Assembly (NCBI RefSeq): GCF_015706575.1 | Contig: NW_024037060.1 | Span: forward strand, 379,501-443,500 | DNA from: Patiria miniata | Lineage: Eukaryota > Echinodermata > Asteroidea > Valvatida > Asterinidae | Direction: 5' to 3' | DNA: 64,000 bases | The notes under the pieces: model-generated | Told to the model about the DNA's origin: nothing | Database searches by the model: none | What the model saw: only the letters and a program-made list of their open reading frames with translations | Shown: in pieces, positions 36,499 through 49,400 of the stretch | Position numbering within the stretch: the stretch's first letter is position 1 | How the letters are laid out: each line of letters starts with the position of its first letter | Position numbers and translations under genes: made by a program

Positions 36499-36521
36499 AA
36501 TAAAAAAGCTGTCTGAATAAA
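36499..36521 (+). terminator. Candidate poly(A) signals for the FAS1 gene
   Basis: AATAAA at 36,499-36,504 and 36,516-36,521 on the plus strand, about 1.9 kb past the FAS1 stop. Another AATAAA is at 35,799-35,804. The true cleavage site cannot be determined from sequence. Confidence 0.3.
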
Positions 36522-36554
36522 ATTGGAATACGGGATAAACTGTGGCTTGGCTAT

Positions 36555-36560
36555 TTTATT
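36555..36560 (-). terminator. Candidate poly(A) signal for DHX30
   Basis: TTTATT on the plus strand (AATAAA on the minus strand), about 0.7 kb past the helicase stop codon. It lies close to the plus-strand signals at 36.5 kb, so the two convergent genes could end almost tail to tail. Confidence 0.3.
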
Positions 36561-37230
36561 TGTTAAAGTGGTTTGCCTTTAACGATGTACTATCTGTGCT
36601 ATTTTGGAGTTTCACCCTCCCATAACCCCCCCTCCCTTCCAAAAAAAGATCCTTTATGAAATGACGTACTAGCAGTATACAGAGGTAATGTACTTTTGAA
36701 TGACATATCAAACAAAATAAATATTCAATTACGAAACAATTTCTTGAGAACAATCTGGACTGGTTCCAATGTGAATGAACCTCTGTAAATGTTAGCTGAT
36801 GACCACAGAGACGACCCATGTGTACATGGCCAGTATCTGCCAAGACACGCTAACAGTGCAGGACGTACATATCAGCCTACTAGTGTAACTGTCGCAAGTG
36901 CAAATTTCTAAAGTTTTGGGAACGTGTGCATGCACACCAGCCAAAACTTTTTGCTTACCCCTGAAATGCTAATAGTTGCGGAAATAGTTGCGGAAGTTAT
37001 CGGTAAGCACAGCCATGATATTGAGCCTTGAAGTAAGTTGCATGGGGACGCTAAGCATTGAAATTGTGCTAAGCGAAAAAGAATTCGCTAAGCAAAAAAA
37101 TGTTACCAGCCAAAAGGTCCTGCAGTGTGTGTATTCAATACACATGACTGGTGCTCCGCTTATTTATGCTTAAAGCACAGAGTTCATTTTTTCCTGCCTA
37201 GCAGGGCCATGAAATTGGGCACATGTCATT

Positions 37231-37249
37231 GGGGGGGGGGGGGGGGGGG
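37231..37249. repeat. Poly-G run
   Basis: About 19 consecutive G immediately 3' of the helicase stop on the minus strand (C-run in the mRNA 3' UTR). Similar G-runs lie at 7,565-7,578 and 38,352-38,365. Confidence 0.9.
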
Positions 37250-37263
37250 AAGAAATGGCATCA

Positions 37264-37428
37264 CTACCAGGCGGTGAGGTTCAAATTGACGGCTGAAGAG
37301 GCATCGGTGCTTGTGTTGGCATCACTGTTGTTGTTTCGGCCGGTCTCAATGAACGGTTTCTGGGGACTGTTGATGACTTTCTGTAGGACCTCCAAGATGT
37401 CCTCGTGTCTTTCTCTGACATCCCGGGG
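37264..37428 (-). CDS. DHX30: DHX30 terminal exon with stop
   Basis: 165 bp including the TAG (37,264-37,266); acceptor TTTGCAG, phase 0. Encodes [20 protein letters not shown], then an Asn/Ser/Thr-rich tail ending L-T-A-W-stop. Confidence 0.9.
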   Translation of the reverse strand, partial: PRDVRERHEDILEVLQKVINSPQKPFIETGRNNNSDANTSTDASSAVNLNLTAW

Positions 37429-40400
37429 CTGCAAAGAAATAAAAATAAAATGACAAAAGTTTCTATTAACCTTTTTTGCTCAGTGATGGAACCAGCAGCA
37501 TTAGACAAAGGCAATTTTGCTTTCCCTAGATTTTCCTCCACTAACAGGTTGTTCAGTTCCAGCCAGATTCCATTGGTTTTCCCGAAAACATTATTGTTTC
37601 GTGTCTACATCTGAACATTTCTTCATCATCTCTCTTCAAGTGACTTCTCGCAAGTCCTGATGCACTTTTATAGGATTTATATTTGATGAATTAATAATAC
37701 TTATTAATTATATAAGTCAGATAATATATAAGGCATACATACATAGGTTAAGAGTAAGATACAAATCACACTGCATGTACATGTATAATTAATGATTTTA
37801 AAGACTTAATTGAATATCAAGATAAACGGAGGATCCACTCACCAACTCATCCATGCGATCTGCTTTAAGACACTCCTCCACCATTATGTTGACCTCTCGT
37901 ATCAATTGCATTAGCACCATGGCTGTTTGGTACGTCGTGTGGAAGGTAACAGGGGTCTTCTTGTTGGTGTAAGTATTACTGGTCGAGTGGAGGTCTGAGC
38001 TGACAGTAAGCTTCACGATCTCCGAGTCCGGGTCCAAATCGGCATTTTCCTCTAGTTGTGTTTGAAATTCTGTAATGGCAACGGGTGACCACCCCAAAAA
38101 ATAAAATTTGCTTTCAAATAAATCACTTAAATGCAAGTCATAAGTGGATAAGTCAAAGATTACTTGCACTTAGTATTAGATCTCCTTTAATGTTCTTAGT
38201 TATGATGATCAAAAAAGCGGTGGGTTTAAGTAATCCCCCACATTCCCCACAAGTATTCACACGTCTCCTTTTCTTAAAAAATAATAATTTGAATAACCAG
38301 GTGCTTCTTGTAGCAATTTTTCCCTTTTTGTCCATTTTTTGTTTTTGGAAAGGGGGGGGGGGGGGTAGGGTGTGACTCACAGACCCTCATCTTGCACAAA
38401 CAAGTTCACAAAAAAAGTCACAAATCAAGAAACTCAAGGAGAAAAAAAAGTAAAAGGAATTGTCCTCATCACCTCTGCTTCTCAAGGGCGCGACATGTAC
38501 CCGCCTGCCAGTCATACAGAGGACTGCCACTGGATTGACAACAGAGGAATCGTGGATGAAGATTTGCTCTGACATTGCCTGAAAACAAGAGGACATAGAT
38601 ATCAGTCTTTACTACACTACTACATATTAAATAACTAGAGTGCTAACTTGCTATATGCAATGATGCCTGCAATGCCTGTAGGGTGCATTGATGTCTGTGC
38701 ACAAACCTATGGGAAAGTCTTTTGGATGGCTATTTACATATCAGGATTTGTGTTCAAAAACGAATTTCAATGCTAGCCTAATTTTTTTTAATTCTCACTT
38801 TAAGTTTAGCAAACATACTGCAAAATACCATTTCATCTGATTTTAATGCATGCACATGAGTTAAAAATGTATGTGCTCAGGACACAAGTATCCCACGCAT
38901 AGGCAGTGATCCGTTTGCAGACAAACTTGTAAAAAATGATGGTTACCCTGGAGAAGTAGGTGAGCCAGCGACTTGGGAAGGCCTTCTCTGTACAGTTCAC
39001 TGAACGACGACTTAGCAATACCATGTTGGACTCCCTGCAATGCAGAAAAACAGGCTAAAAAAGTTACTAACTTTCCCTTTCATGTGACAACCTGGTCGCC
39101 TGCTAGAGACTCGTGGTCACGGTCAACTGCTCTCAACAAGCCTTTGACTTTGAGCTGAAGGGTATATACACTGGACAAACTTTTTTTCAACACCTCCCAT
39201 TCTTGTGGCATGGAGTATTTTTCTTTTTAAGGGGAAAAAGTCAGACAACCATTAGCTGCGTAGCCGCTCTTGTGTATGGACATTGGACTTTTTGACGCCT
39301 CCCATTCACTTCTTGCTAACACTTGTCCATGTGTGTTCCAGTTACTCAACGTCCTCATCATTATAGCTACATCACCTTCCCATTCTATGCAGCCATTCCT
39401 ACTAAAGCGCGGCAATTTTCGAATGTGGGGTATTCCGCAATTGCTCCCAAAATTGTTCCGATCAAAAATGCCATGGGAGTTTAATTAAAATCAACGACAG
39501 TGCACCTATCTACATGTATCTGTCCACTTACATGTCTTTGAAGACCAACTGCCTGAGTTTCATTCTGGATTTCTCTATCCGTCCCCGCCTCGCGCGTAAT
39601 AAATTAGGAAAGAATGCCCCGCACAGCACACCCTGATGAGAAAGCCAAATAAAAATCACAAGTTGAGTTAATAGCTTGTAAATAAATGAGGAATCTTTCC
39701 TTTCCATTTTGTTTTTTTCCTTGGATACCCTGTCCCTAAACTCAGTCCAACAAATGCAATAGTCCAAAGGCTTGAATAGATTTTGTAATCTTAAATTGAA
39801 ACCGATACTCTACAATCATGTTCTTTGGCTTTGTTTACACTATACCTGCAGTCAACTTTGTGGTGACTACAGTGATATTTTGTTCACATAAATAGTACCA
39901 TACTGCCGAGTGCTGCCCCAAGCAGTATATAATGCTATCTTATTAATGTCTTGAATGCTCTTCGTAGAGCTGCGTTGGGTTTTCTGCTGCCTTGAGACCA
40001 CTAATGAGACCTCTGTTGGAGGGACGCATTGCCTGCACACACTTGAATGCCCGTGTATGGTGCAAATTTCGTGAAATTGATTTTAGTGTTGACAAACCTG
40101 TATGGTCATCGCTCTTGCACCAGTTGCATGGCAACAGTGCACTGAAGTGTCCCTCCTAACTCTCCCTTTGTGACCAAGTGAGGGGGTACTTGTGCACAGA
40201 GTCCATACCATTACAAGCTATGCATCTAGAAAATGCCATTTTTTTTCTTATTCCTTTGTCGTTCCTACCTTGACCAGTTGGTTATCAAAGGCAAAATCAC
40301 TGCTGTTGTCGTTTCCATGGAGACAGTCCCTGGATGATGTCACTAACCCCGCCTCCTCTAGATTCTCTGCTAGTTGCTGGCGAAGACCTTCAAGAAAATA

Positions 40401-43400
40401 AAGAATATATATACATTTACTTGTGAACCTTCCCAGTTAAATTGGGCTAGATCATCCAATGCAGAGTCCATTCTCTTAGCTTTCAAGTTAGTTACCAAGT
40501 TGGAAATTCAAAGAAGGCATTTTACATTTACAAAATCATGGTTGACATTAGTGTTTACTGACTTATTTACCATATTTAACGGTACAGACTTTGTATCGTA
40601 AGAGCATTTTAAATACATGTAACAATTCAAACTCAATTTTGGTTTCGTCATTTTTGTCCCAGGAGTTTTTGTGCCTGTCATCCCCATATGAGCAAGATAC
40701 CAAGAGAGGGCGTATTTTCACTGCTTTTGAGAGCCCCTTGGATGGGACACACAGAGTACACGTACTGGTTGCGTGTGTACAGCTCAAGTCAAAGTATGCA
40801 TGACTAATTTTCCTTAAATCTACAAAAAGACATTTTCTTTTTGCAAATGGTGTCGGTTTTAGATACAAAACAGCCTACATATAACTTCTTGTCAACCTTA
40901 CCTCTAACGAAGACCATTGTGGAATGATGGACAAGATTTTGGTCATTGAACGTTCTGACTTGGTACGCAGACATGGCCTGCTCCCAGGATTCATACAGCT
41001 GGACTTGAGCAATGTGATCACTCCGACTGCCCTCAGCAAAGGATTTCCTGATCTGTGGGAGGTCAACAAATAACCGGATCCTACAAAAGTGGTCTTAGGA
41101 ATATGTGGGTTTTTTTTTTTTAAATTCATGATCAGTGAAAAGAGCATATTCTGCTCTCTTTTTTGATAAATCACTGAATTCGTCGGTGAAGGGCAAAACT
41201 CTATATTGAGATTTATCATCTTGATGCAAATTCCATCTCATGAATAAATCACTTAGTTTGACATCTTAATATGCAGGTGATTTGTAGGTGAAAAACAATT
41301 AAAGTTTTTATTGATTCTGATTGTAAATTACTCAAAAAGTAACTCTGGTAGCTTGTGACTCATATTGATGGGGTGAGCAAAAAATGAAGTCATATTTATT
41401 GTCTTCAAACACACTTGTTTAGCAAGTATTACACGGTATATTATAGTTCTTTCTGGAATGTATTTGTACTTCCTCTTTTGCTCACAACCAAGAATTGAGG
41501 AAAACAAAATTTGGGAGTGCTTTTACGGTCTTCATGAAGGAACAGAAGACGATGTGGCGTGCTGCCACTCACAAGAACTTGAGTGTGGACGCAGTGCCTT
41601 TGTGCACTGGTTTCAGGGTGGGTGTGGTGCAAATATGCATGACAACATTCAGGGAGAACTTGTATATGAAGTCCAGAGTAAGTTATCTTTCAAAGACATA
41701 CATACTTGAAATTTCTTTCAAGTTAGGTTTTGCCCTTCACCGACGTATAAACACTGTATAGTCAGTGTGTTATCTCCCAAGTGAAAATGGGAGGTACATG
41801 TAACACACTGAGTTTACAGTGTTTATATGTCGGTGAAGGGCAAAACCTAATTTAATTTACATCACCCCTATTCATAAGTTATGAATAGTTAAAATTTCTT
41901 ACTAATCATCTGTCTGTGTTTGCTTAGTGTACCTTTAAGATTGCAGCCCTGTTCTCCATGGAGTCTAGAAATGGTGGTCTGGTATGCATCCCTGCAGCCA
42001 CCGTTAGGACCGGGTTCACACACCTGGAAGCCAAGAGAAAATAGATTGTTTGAGCACAAGCATATTATCAATGCAAACCCATGTATAATATGCCTTAGCT
42101 GCTCTCGATATCGGAAGGGGCTTCGATTAATCACAACATACAGTTGACTCTTTTTAAGGAAAGAATGTTGCAACCTGACGCCACTTTTTCTTCATCTATC
42201 ATCTCAATAAAGGTCAGTCATTGCAAAAATGTTGAAAAGACGTAAACTCATGGGACTGAAAAACATTTCCCATTTTGTTCGGGAAATACTTAAAAAATGT
42301 TCTTGACTCTCCATAGACTTTGTACACAACCACTGAAGTGGCGTCACGGTCTGGATACTACCCAGTACAATCTTTCTCTTTTTAACAGTATTTCTATTAC
42401 AGCAAAACTCTGGTTATGAATGTTGAACTTAAGCCTTAAGCCTTTGTGTATTTACATTATTAGGATCCGCATTTCACTCAATACCAAATTCATACGTAAG
42501 AAAGATTATGGTTAGTTTTGGCTGAGTTTGTTTGAATGGGAGTCAACTGTAAATTAAACGCTTACAGCGTGTATAAATTGTTTTGAACATGCACCCAGGT
42601 ACTTAAGTTTTAGGTGTTAACTTGTAGTGAACCAAATTATCTGAAGCTGATGAGCAAATATGTCTGCAGAACAAGTTAAAAAAAGTTCATTCAATTGATA
42701 CAAGACTAGGAGCCTAGTAAAGCTGGTACTAGACCGGTCTTAGTCAGTGCCCTCAAAAATCCATTCAATTGATTCGATATGCTTATTCACTGGAAAATTT
42801 GTTTGCATCTCGTCTACACAATTGGCCGATTTAGACCTACATGTATTCATTGGCTTTACAGGGAAATCTTGTATGACAGAACTGCCAGGCCCTCGTCGCT
42901 ATAGTCAGGGGTGACAGTCTGTCAGTCAGTCAATGAGTCAGTCAGTGAGACAGGTGCAAAGCGGAGACTAGGCTGGCCCTCTGGGATCAGCAAAGACGTC
43001 AAATAGTCAACATCAAATAGTCTACCGGGTCCACACAATAGTTTGCCTCACCTGAAGATTGCAGACAGCACGAGAGCCTTGGCTAGTCTAGGGTCCGTGG
43101 AGATGTCCACTATTTTGTCCCCTAGTGGAGTCAGCGATTCATCGCTATTGAGAATGGCAAGATCCTGCAGAACCTCCACTGCTTTCTCCACTGCAACGAG
43201 ACCAGAAATATGGGGAAATGTTCAAAAAGAGAGGATCTTTTTTTTTATCTGTAAACCACTATACTTTTTACCAACAGTGAAATTAACAAGGATTGATTTT
43301 ACATTGAAAGTATGACGTTAAGTCATTTTTTGAGATATGGAGGACATAAAAGAAAGGTGCTTATTTGGTTTGCAAAAACTCTATTCACGCCAAATTTGGG

Positions 43401-46400
43401 CAATTTATAAAATGGAATTAACAGGTCCAATTTCCTTTGCATTGGACATCAGTGTTTAGCCTACCATGTGTCCATCACAAGGACATCACAAGTACATTAC
43501 CTCCACTCTCCAATGATGTCATGATGTGCTATCAATGGAATATGACAATGGCATTCTTCCGTTTTCATTCATCCCCCGTTAGTTTTTACCTGATGTGATG
43601 AACTTGTGATAGACTCAACTACAATACCGCTCAACATGTTATCCCACGTGAACAAAAAAATTCAGGTAATTTCTTGGGACATTATCTCCTTACCAATATT
43701 CATGAAATAAAATTGAAAGTTTTGCATTATCATTATCTACGAAAAAAAATGTTCAAGAGACCACTTACAAAAAGACAAACAATCTGAGGTTGAAATTAAC
43801 TACAAATAAATCAGTCGATTAACGTTCTCCCTAAAAACACCTAAATGCAGGATTCATTGCATTGGAGCTTTTTTGTGAAATGGTTTGCAGAACAGTTTAG
43901 ATGACTCATTAAAGTTTTATGGTCTTGTCTCACACCTTGTGTTTTCTAGCTTGTGTCTTGTGTGTCCGTATATGTGTGTGTTTTGTCCTTTGTCATGTGT
44001 TGTCAATATTTCAGTCGAGAACATTTGTCTGTCAATACATGTAGGTTAAGAGTACAAAAGCAACTCGCCTTATACCCAACTGTCGTATTTTATCCAGTAT
44101 GTTTTTGTAAATATATGTGAGATTGTACCACTCTATGAAAAATGCCAACATTGTTTACTACTGTTCTGTTCTACTGTCAGAACACATTGTAGCTGTGATG
44201 CATCACAAGGATTGGTGGCGCTTACCCACTCTCCTACTAACCAGTGGTGCAAGTCATTATATCTACACTTTGATTGATAGTCGATAATTACAGCAATTAC
44301 TGGCTGAAGAAACAAAGCACACAGGAAGGTTGCTAAAAACCTCATTTGTCAAAATGACAGACAGTGACACTCATAGAATTTACCAAGTTAATGGGAGAAC
44401 AACCGCAAACATTTGTGAAACCTTTTTAGATTTTGCAATAATAAATACTACCGGCATGTGAAATCAACTGCCAGTGTGCTACGACGCATCAATGACCAAT
44501 CACTATTGTCTCAAACAAGTTTTTAATGATGCTGCAATAATTGCCAGGAAAATATAACAAGGTACAATGATGATTTGAAGCAGAGAGTTGTAATCTGTAA
44601 CTTTATTGCCGACATTTTTGTAATTTACCAGACCAAACAAAGGGTCAATTTAGAACGCTGTGTAGCCACCGATGACTGACAAGTTTATTAGCTGCAAATT
44701 GGTCTGAGACTGGTGATGGTTTGCAGTGCTCATTAAGAAGCAGATTGCATTTCAAAGATAAAGTGGTTGCCATGATAATGACATGATCATTTTCTAAAGT
44801 AGAATTCTTGCTGTGCCACAGACACAAAAGTCACTGTCCATGGCTAAAACACTGCAAATCTCAAGGTGTATTACAGAACTTCAGAAAAAAATTGAAAGAG
44901 CAATCGCAATATTTTAAGCAGAAAAGCTGGGAATTAGTGGACTGGAACTCACTGCCTGAAGAGATTACATCAATTCAGGATAAAGGAAGTTTCGCATCTG
45001 CCATCAACACACACTTCAACATCATCTTTGGGAAAGAAGCAACCAAGTCAACCAAGTAAACAGCAAAACAACAAATCCATGCGCACAACCAACCCTGCCC
45101 GTGTGACCCCTGGGAAGGGGTGTTGGTGCAGCACCTATCAAGACAAGACAAGGGAAAACCGGATGATGATTCGATAGTGTTCAGATGGATTGTTACTCCG
45201 TACTTTAGATGAAGATATTGACGTCTTGATGTATCACAGTGAAATGACCAGAATAAAGTTTGACAAGGCACAACGAGCAAAACCGATCTAAGCGCCTTGG
45301 GTGGGTGCGAGGAACACAACAATGGAAAACATGACAGGACTGATGGAGTTCTTAACCTCTTCAAACTTTACTGATGAGAAAGACCCAGACAGACCAAGTT
45401 GCATTCTATATGTGTGTGTTCTAGTTCCAATCTGCTTGTTCTGCCTCATCTGCAACTTGTTTTCTCTGCAGGTGTTACATCGCTTACATGACATGCATGA
45501 CGTCACTAAGCTGCTGGTGGTTGCCCTCACAATTACTGATGTTGGAGTGGGCTTCTTTGGTCTTCTCTATGCAAGTCTAAAACTGCACCTTGATGTACAG
45601 GCCCTATCAATTGTGGCTGAATTTATTCAGCTTCTGGGATTTTGCATTTTGGCAATGATTACTGTGGTTCGATACATTGCAGTGTCGCAACCTCTGAAGC
45701 TACAAACTCTTGTCACCAAAAGACGAGCTTACATCAGCTTGGCATGCGCAGCACTAGTCTGCCTTGCTTTTCATATTGGCCAAATGACATACGCGTATAC
45801 TAACATGAATTCGAGTGAAATAATAGACTATCTTCTGTTCATCTTGTATGCTCCCTTCGTGATAGCATTACATCTGTGTGTCATTATTCTGTACCTAAAA
45901 TTGCTTGTGATTGCAAGGCATCATGCACGGCGTATAGCAGCAGCTGAAATCAATGCTGAAGATGCACAGGTTCAGCTGCATCGCTCAAATGTCAAATCTC
46001 TCAAAACATTTCTGATTATCACAGGCACTGTCTGTGTCACTTGGCTACCTTCATTTGCACTATTTTCTGTGACAGATTCCTGTCTTAGGACATTGTTTGA
46101 TGGTCTGCGTTACAGCAATTCCTGGCTTAATACAATCATCTATGGCTGGAGAAATGAAGCGTACAGGAAGGTTGCTAAAAAGCTCATTTGTCGTAACTGT
46201 GCGTGAAAGGTTATAAGTACTGGGGTAAATGAGCAATCACTAACATGAATGCTCATTTGCAGTTAAAACATGTGGGCAATTCCATGCAATACTGGACATG
46301 GTTGAGTGTGGAAAATTTACGAAATCTTCAGAACTACAAGCATTACGACCTCAAATGTGGTATCAAATTCAAGGGGACATTAGAGTGATGAGGCAGTTGT

Positions 46401-49400
46401 GAATTTCTTTGTAAAGAAATCTTTTTGCTAAAATGTTGTTCCTATTGCATATTCCCTTTGTAATGACATTAAATCTGAGGGTCATTATTCCGTATTAATT
46501 GCATGTGATAGCAAGGCATCAGGCACAGCGTATAGCAGCAGCTGAGATCAATGCTTAAGATGCACAGGTTTTTAAAGCAGAGAGAGAGAGGTTGGTATTT
46601 TCTAAACACAGAGAACTAAGATTTCATTAGATACTTGTAAGAACTTTGCCGAATTTTATCAACAGAATATGTTTTGTCGGTAACTGTTGTTTGTATGCCT
46701 TAATAATAATTGATTTTGCCAATCAACCATGTCACATTACATTTTAAAGTAGCCAGACATCTGAATATTACTTCAAAACACTTGATGACCGGGTTTATAC
46801 AATCATCTATTTCTGGAGAAATACAATTTACAGAAAGGTCGCTAATAGTAAGAAGCTGGTTTGATGTAAGCTAGTCTTGTTCCTTTATTATCCAAACTAG
46901 TAATAATTATTATTCAACACTGTGCTGTTAAACATCAGTTAGCCCACAAATGTGTAAATTTACAGAAACCTTAAAAGTGAACAAGCAAACAATAATTACA
47001 ACACAGGTCATACTACAAAAGGTCATCAGATTCTTTTGAAACTCTTTAGCTGTATAATTGCCAGGAAAATAATAATTATGGGAAATGGTTCATGTAGAAT
47101 ATAGGGTTGTGCACAAATGTTTTCCAACTCGAAGATCTCTAACCCAATATTAGGCCAAAATAAAAAAAATATTCGGTCTCTGGTCAGACCAAAGTTCCGG
47201 AATTAATGCGGCGACGCATTTTTTTTTTGGGGGGGGGGCCCTTTTTTTTTTCTTTTTTGTTAGCTTGGATTGTAAGACAAGGTGGGTACTATTTTGCTTT
47301 TGTTGTGTCCTCATATACATTGGGGACCTCCATAATTTGCCTTGGTGCCCTCCATCATTTGCCTTGGTGCAATTTCCCCATTCCTCGGTACAAAAATTTG
47401 AGGTGCGGCAATAGAGGGCGCTGCTGTAGCTACCGTGGACAATTTGAAAAAAAAAGAAGGTTGACACGCATGATTAAAACACCGACGAGCGCGCTGACCA
47501 GAGACCGACTCATTTTTTTTTTGGCCTTACCTTACCTTACTCCTAGGAAGTATTTGACCACATGCAACAGATCTAGCCTAATTGTGACACTGAAATGTCT
47601 CCCTACTGATCGGTGTCTCCCTAAGGCATAACGTAAGCAATTTATACCTTTTGCCATCATAATTATGATGGCAAATGTCTCGTTCAGGGAACAGTAACAG
47701 GAATGTAACAATGTATAATAGTGATTGCAAGCACAGAGATGTAATGAAGTTTATTGTTGAAAATTTTGCAATTTACCAGGCAAAGCAGAATTGTTAATTT
47801 AGAACACTGTTAATACCTATGACTGACAAGTTTATTGCTTGCAAAATGTTTTGAGACCAGTGATGGTTATATAGCAGTGCTCATTAACAAGCAGATTGCA
47901 ATTCAAAGATAACTTGGTTGCCAAGTCTATGCCGTGACACATAAGGTAGAACTATTGCTACGACACAGACACAGAAGTCCCTGTTCATGGCTAAGACACT
48001 GTGAATCTACAGGTGCATTACAGAACTTCAGAAGAATTTGGAACAGCAATCACAACATTTTAATTAAGATGAAAAGCTGGGAAAACCACTTGATGATTCA
48101 GTAGCGTGCAGATGGATTTTTCATTCATACTTTAGATGTAGATTTGGATATCCCGAATGCATCACACTGAAATGACTGGACTAGATTTTGGAAAGGCACA
48201 ACAGACTACACCAATGTAAGCATGTTGGCTGTGTGCGAGGAACATCACCAAGAACTATGACGACTCAAACAATGGAAAATGTGACAAGAATGTGGGAGTT
48301 CTCAACCTCATCAAACTTCAGTGATGAGAAATCCTCAGGTTGCATTCTGTATGTGTGTGTTCTAGTTCCAATCTGCTTGTTCTGCCTCATCTGCAACTTG
48401 TTTTCTCTGTTGGTGTTACATCGCTTACATGACATGCATGACGTCACCAAGCTGCTCCTAGTAGCTCTAACGACAACCGATGTTGGTGTGGCATCTTCTG
48501 GTCTTTTACATGCATCTGTGTGTTTCCAAAAGGAACTTGTACGTGCCCTGACTAGAGCTGTGGTTCAATTTTTTCAGCTTCTGGGACTTTTCATTCTGGT
48601 TATGATCACTATGGTTCGATACATTGCAGTGTCACAACCTCTGAAGCTACAAACTCTAGTCACCAAAAGAAGAATCTACATCGGCTTGACGTGTGCAGTC
48701 CTACTCTGCCTTGCTTTACATATTTGCTTAATAACATCGTATTATTTTCTAGAAACTGAAACGAGGCTATTGATCATCTTGTACATGTATGCTCCCTTTG
48801 CAATAATATTACTGCTGTCTGTCATTATTCTGTACCTAAAATTGCTTGTGATTGCAAGGCATCAGGCACGGCGTATAGCAGCAGCTGAAATCAATGCTGA
48901 AGATGCACAGGTTCAGCTGCATCGCTCAAATGTCAAATCTCTTAAAACATTTCTGATTATCACTGGCACTGTCTGCGTCACTTGGCTACCTTCACTTGCA
49001 CTCATTGCTAAAGTAGATATCATGCCTCTTTGGACATTGTTTGATGGTCTGCGTTACAGCAATTCCTGGCTTAATACAATCATCTATTGCTGGAGAAATG
49101 AAGCTTACAGGAAGGTTGCCCAACAGCTTATTTGTCGTAACAGTGTGTGAAAATTTAGCTTCATGAAGTATAAACATTCACTGAATTAAACAGGAATTCT
49201 CATTTGCAGTCAAAATTTGTAGGCATGCAAAAGTTTTTTTTTCAAAACATTTTTGCACAAAACATAATTCTCACAACATCGCTATTACATCAAGACTACC
49301 TTCGCCAAGGAGGTTATATTTTCATTGGTGTTTGTTTGTTTGTTGGTTGATTGGTTGGTTGGTTGGTTTGTCTGTTAACAAGATAACTCAAAAAGTTATG

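Larger units (their letters stand above)
34592..37263. other. Tail-to-tail region between FAS1 and DHX30
   Basis: 2.7 kb of 3' UTR/intergenic DNA with the 130-bp palindrome, a dispersed repeat, candidate poly(A) signals on both strands near 36.5 kb and a poly-G run. No coding exon seen. Confidence 0.6.

Noticed and set aside
35058-40803. Two open frames sharing a DGTH..HVLV string as a protein family
   Set aside because: Similarity extends to the DNA of a dispersed repeat and neither frame has gene context.
44808-45059. 83-codon open frame as a host gene
   Set aside because: Chimaera of the GPCR 5' block and a LINE 3' fragment.
45301-45321. Upstream GTG/TTG starts for the four GPCR genes (45,301, 48,188, 52,271, 54,798)
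   Set aside because: Non-AUG starts are not expected here; the first in-frame ATGs (45,322, 48,257, 52,310, 54,837) are conserved among paralogues.
47206-47631. 141-codon plus-strand open frame
   Set aside because: Lies over the Harbinger-like MITE; homopolymer-driven, no homology recognised.
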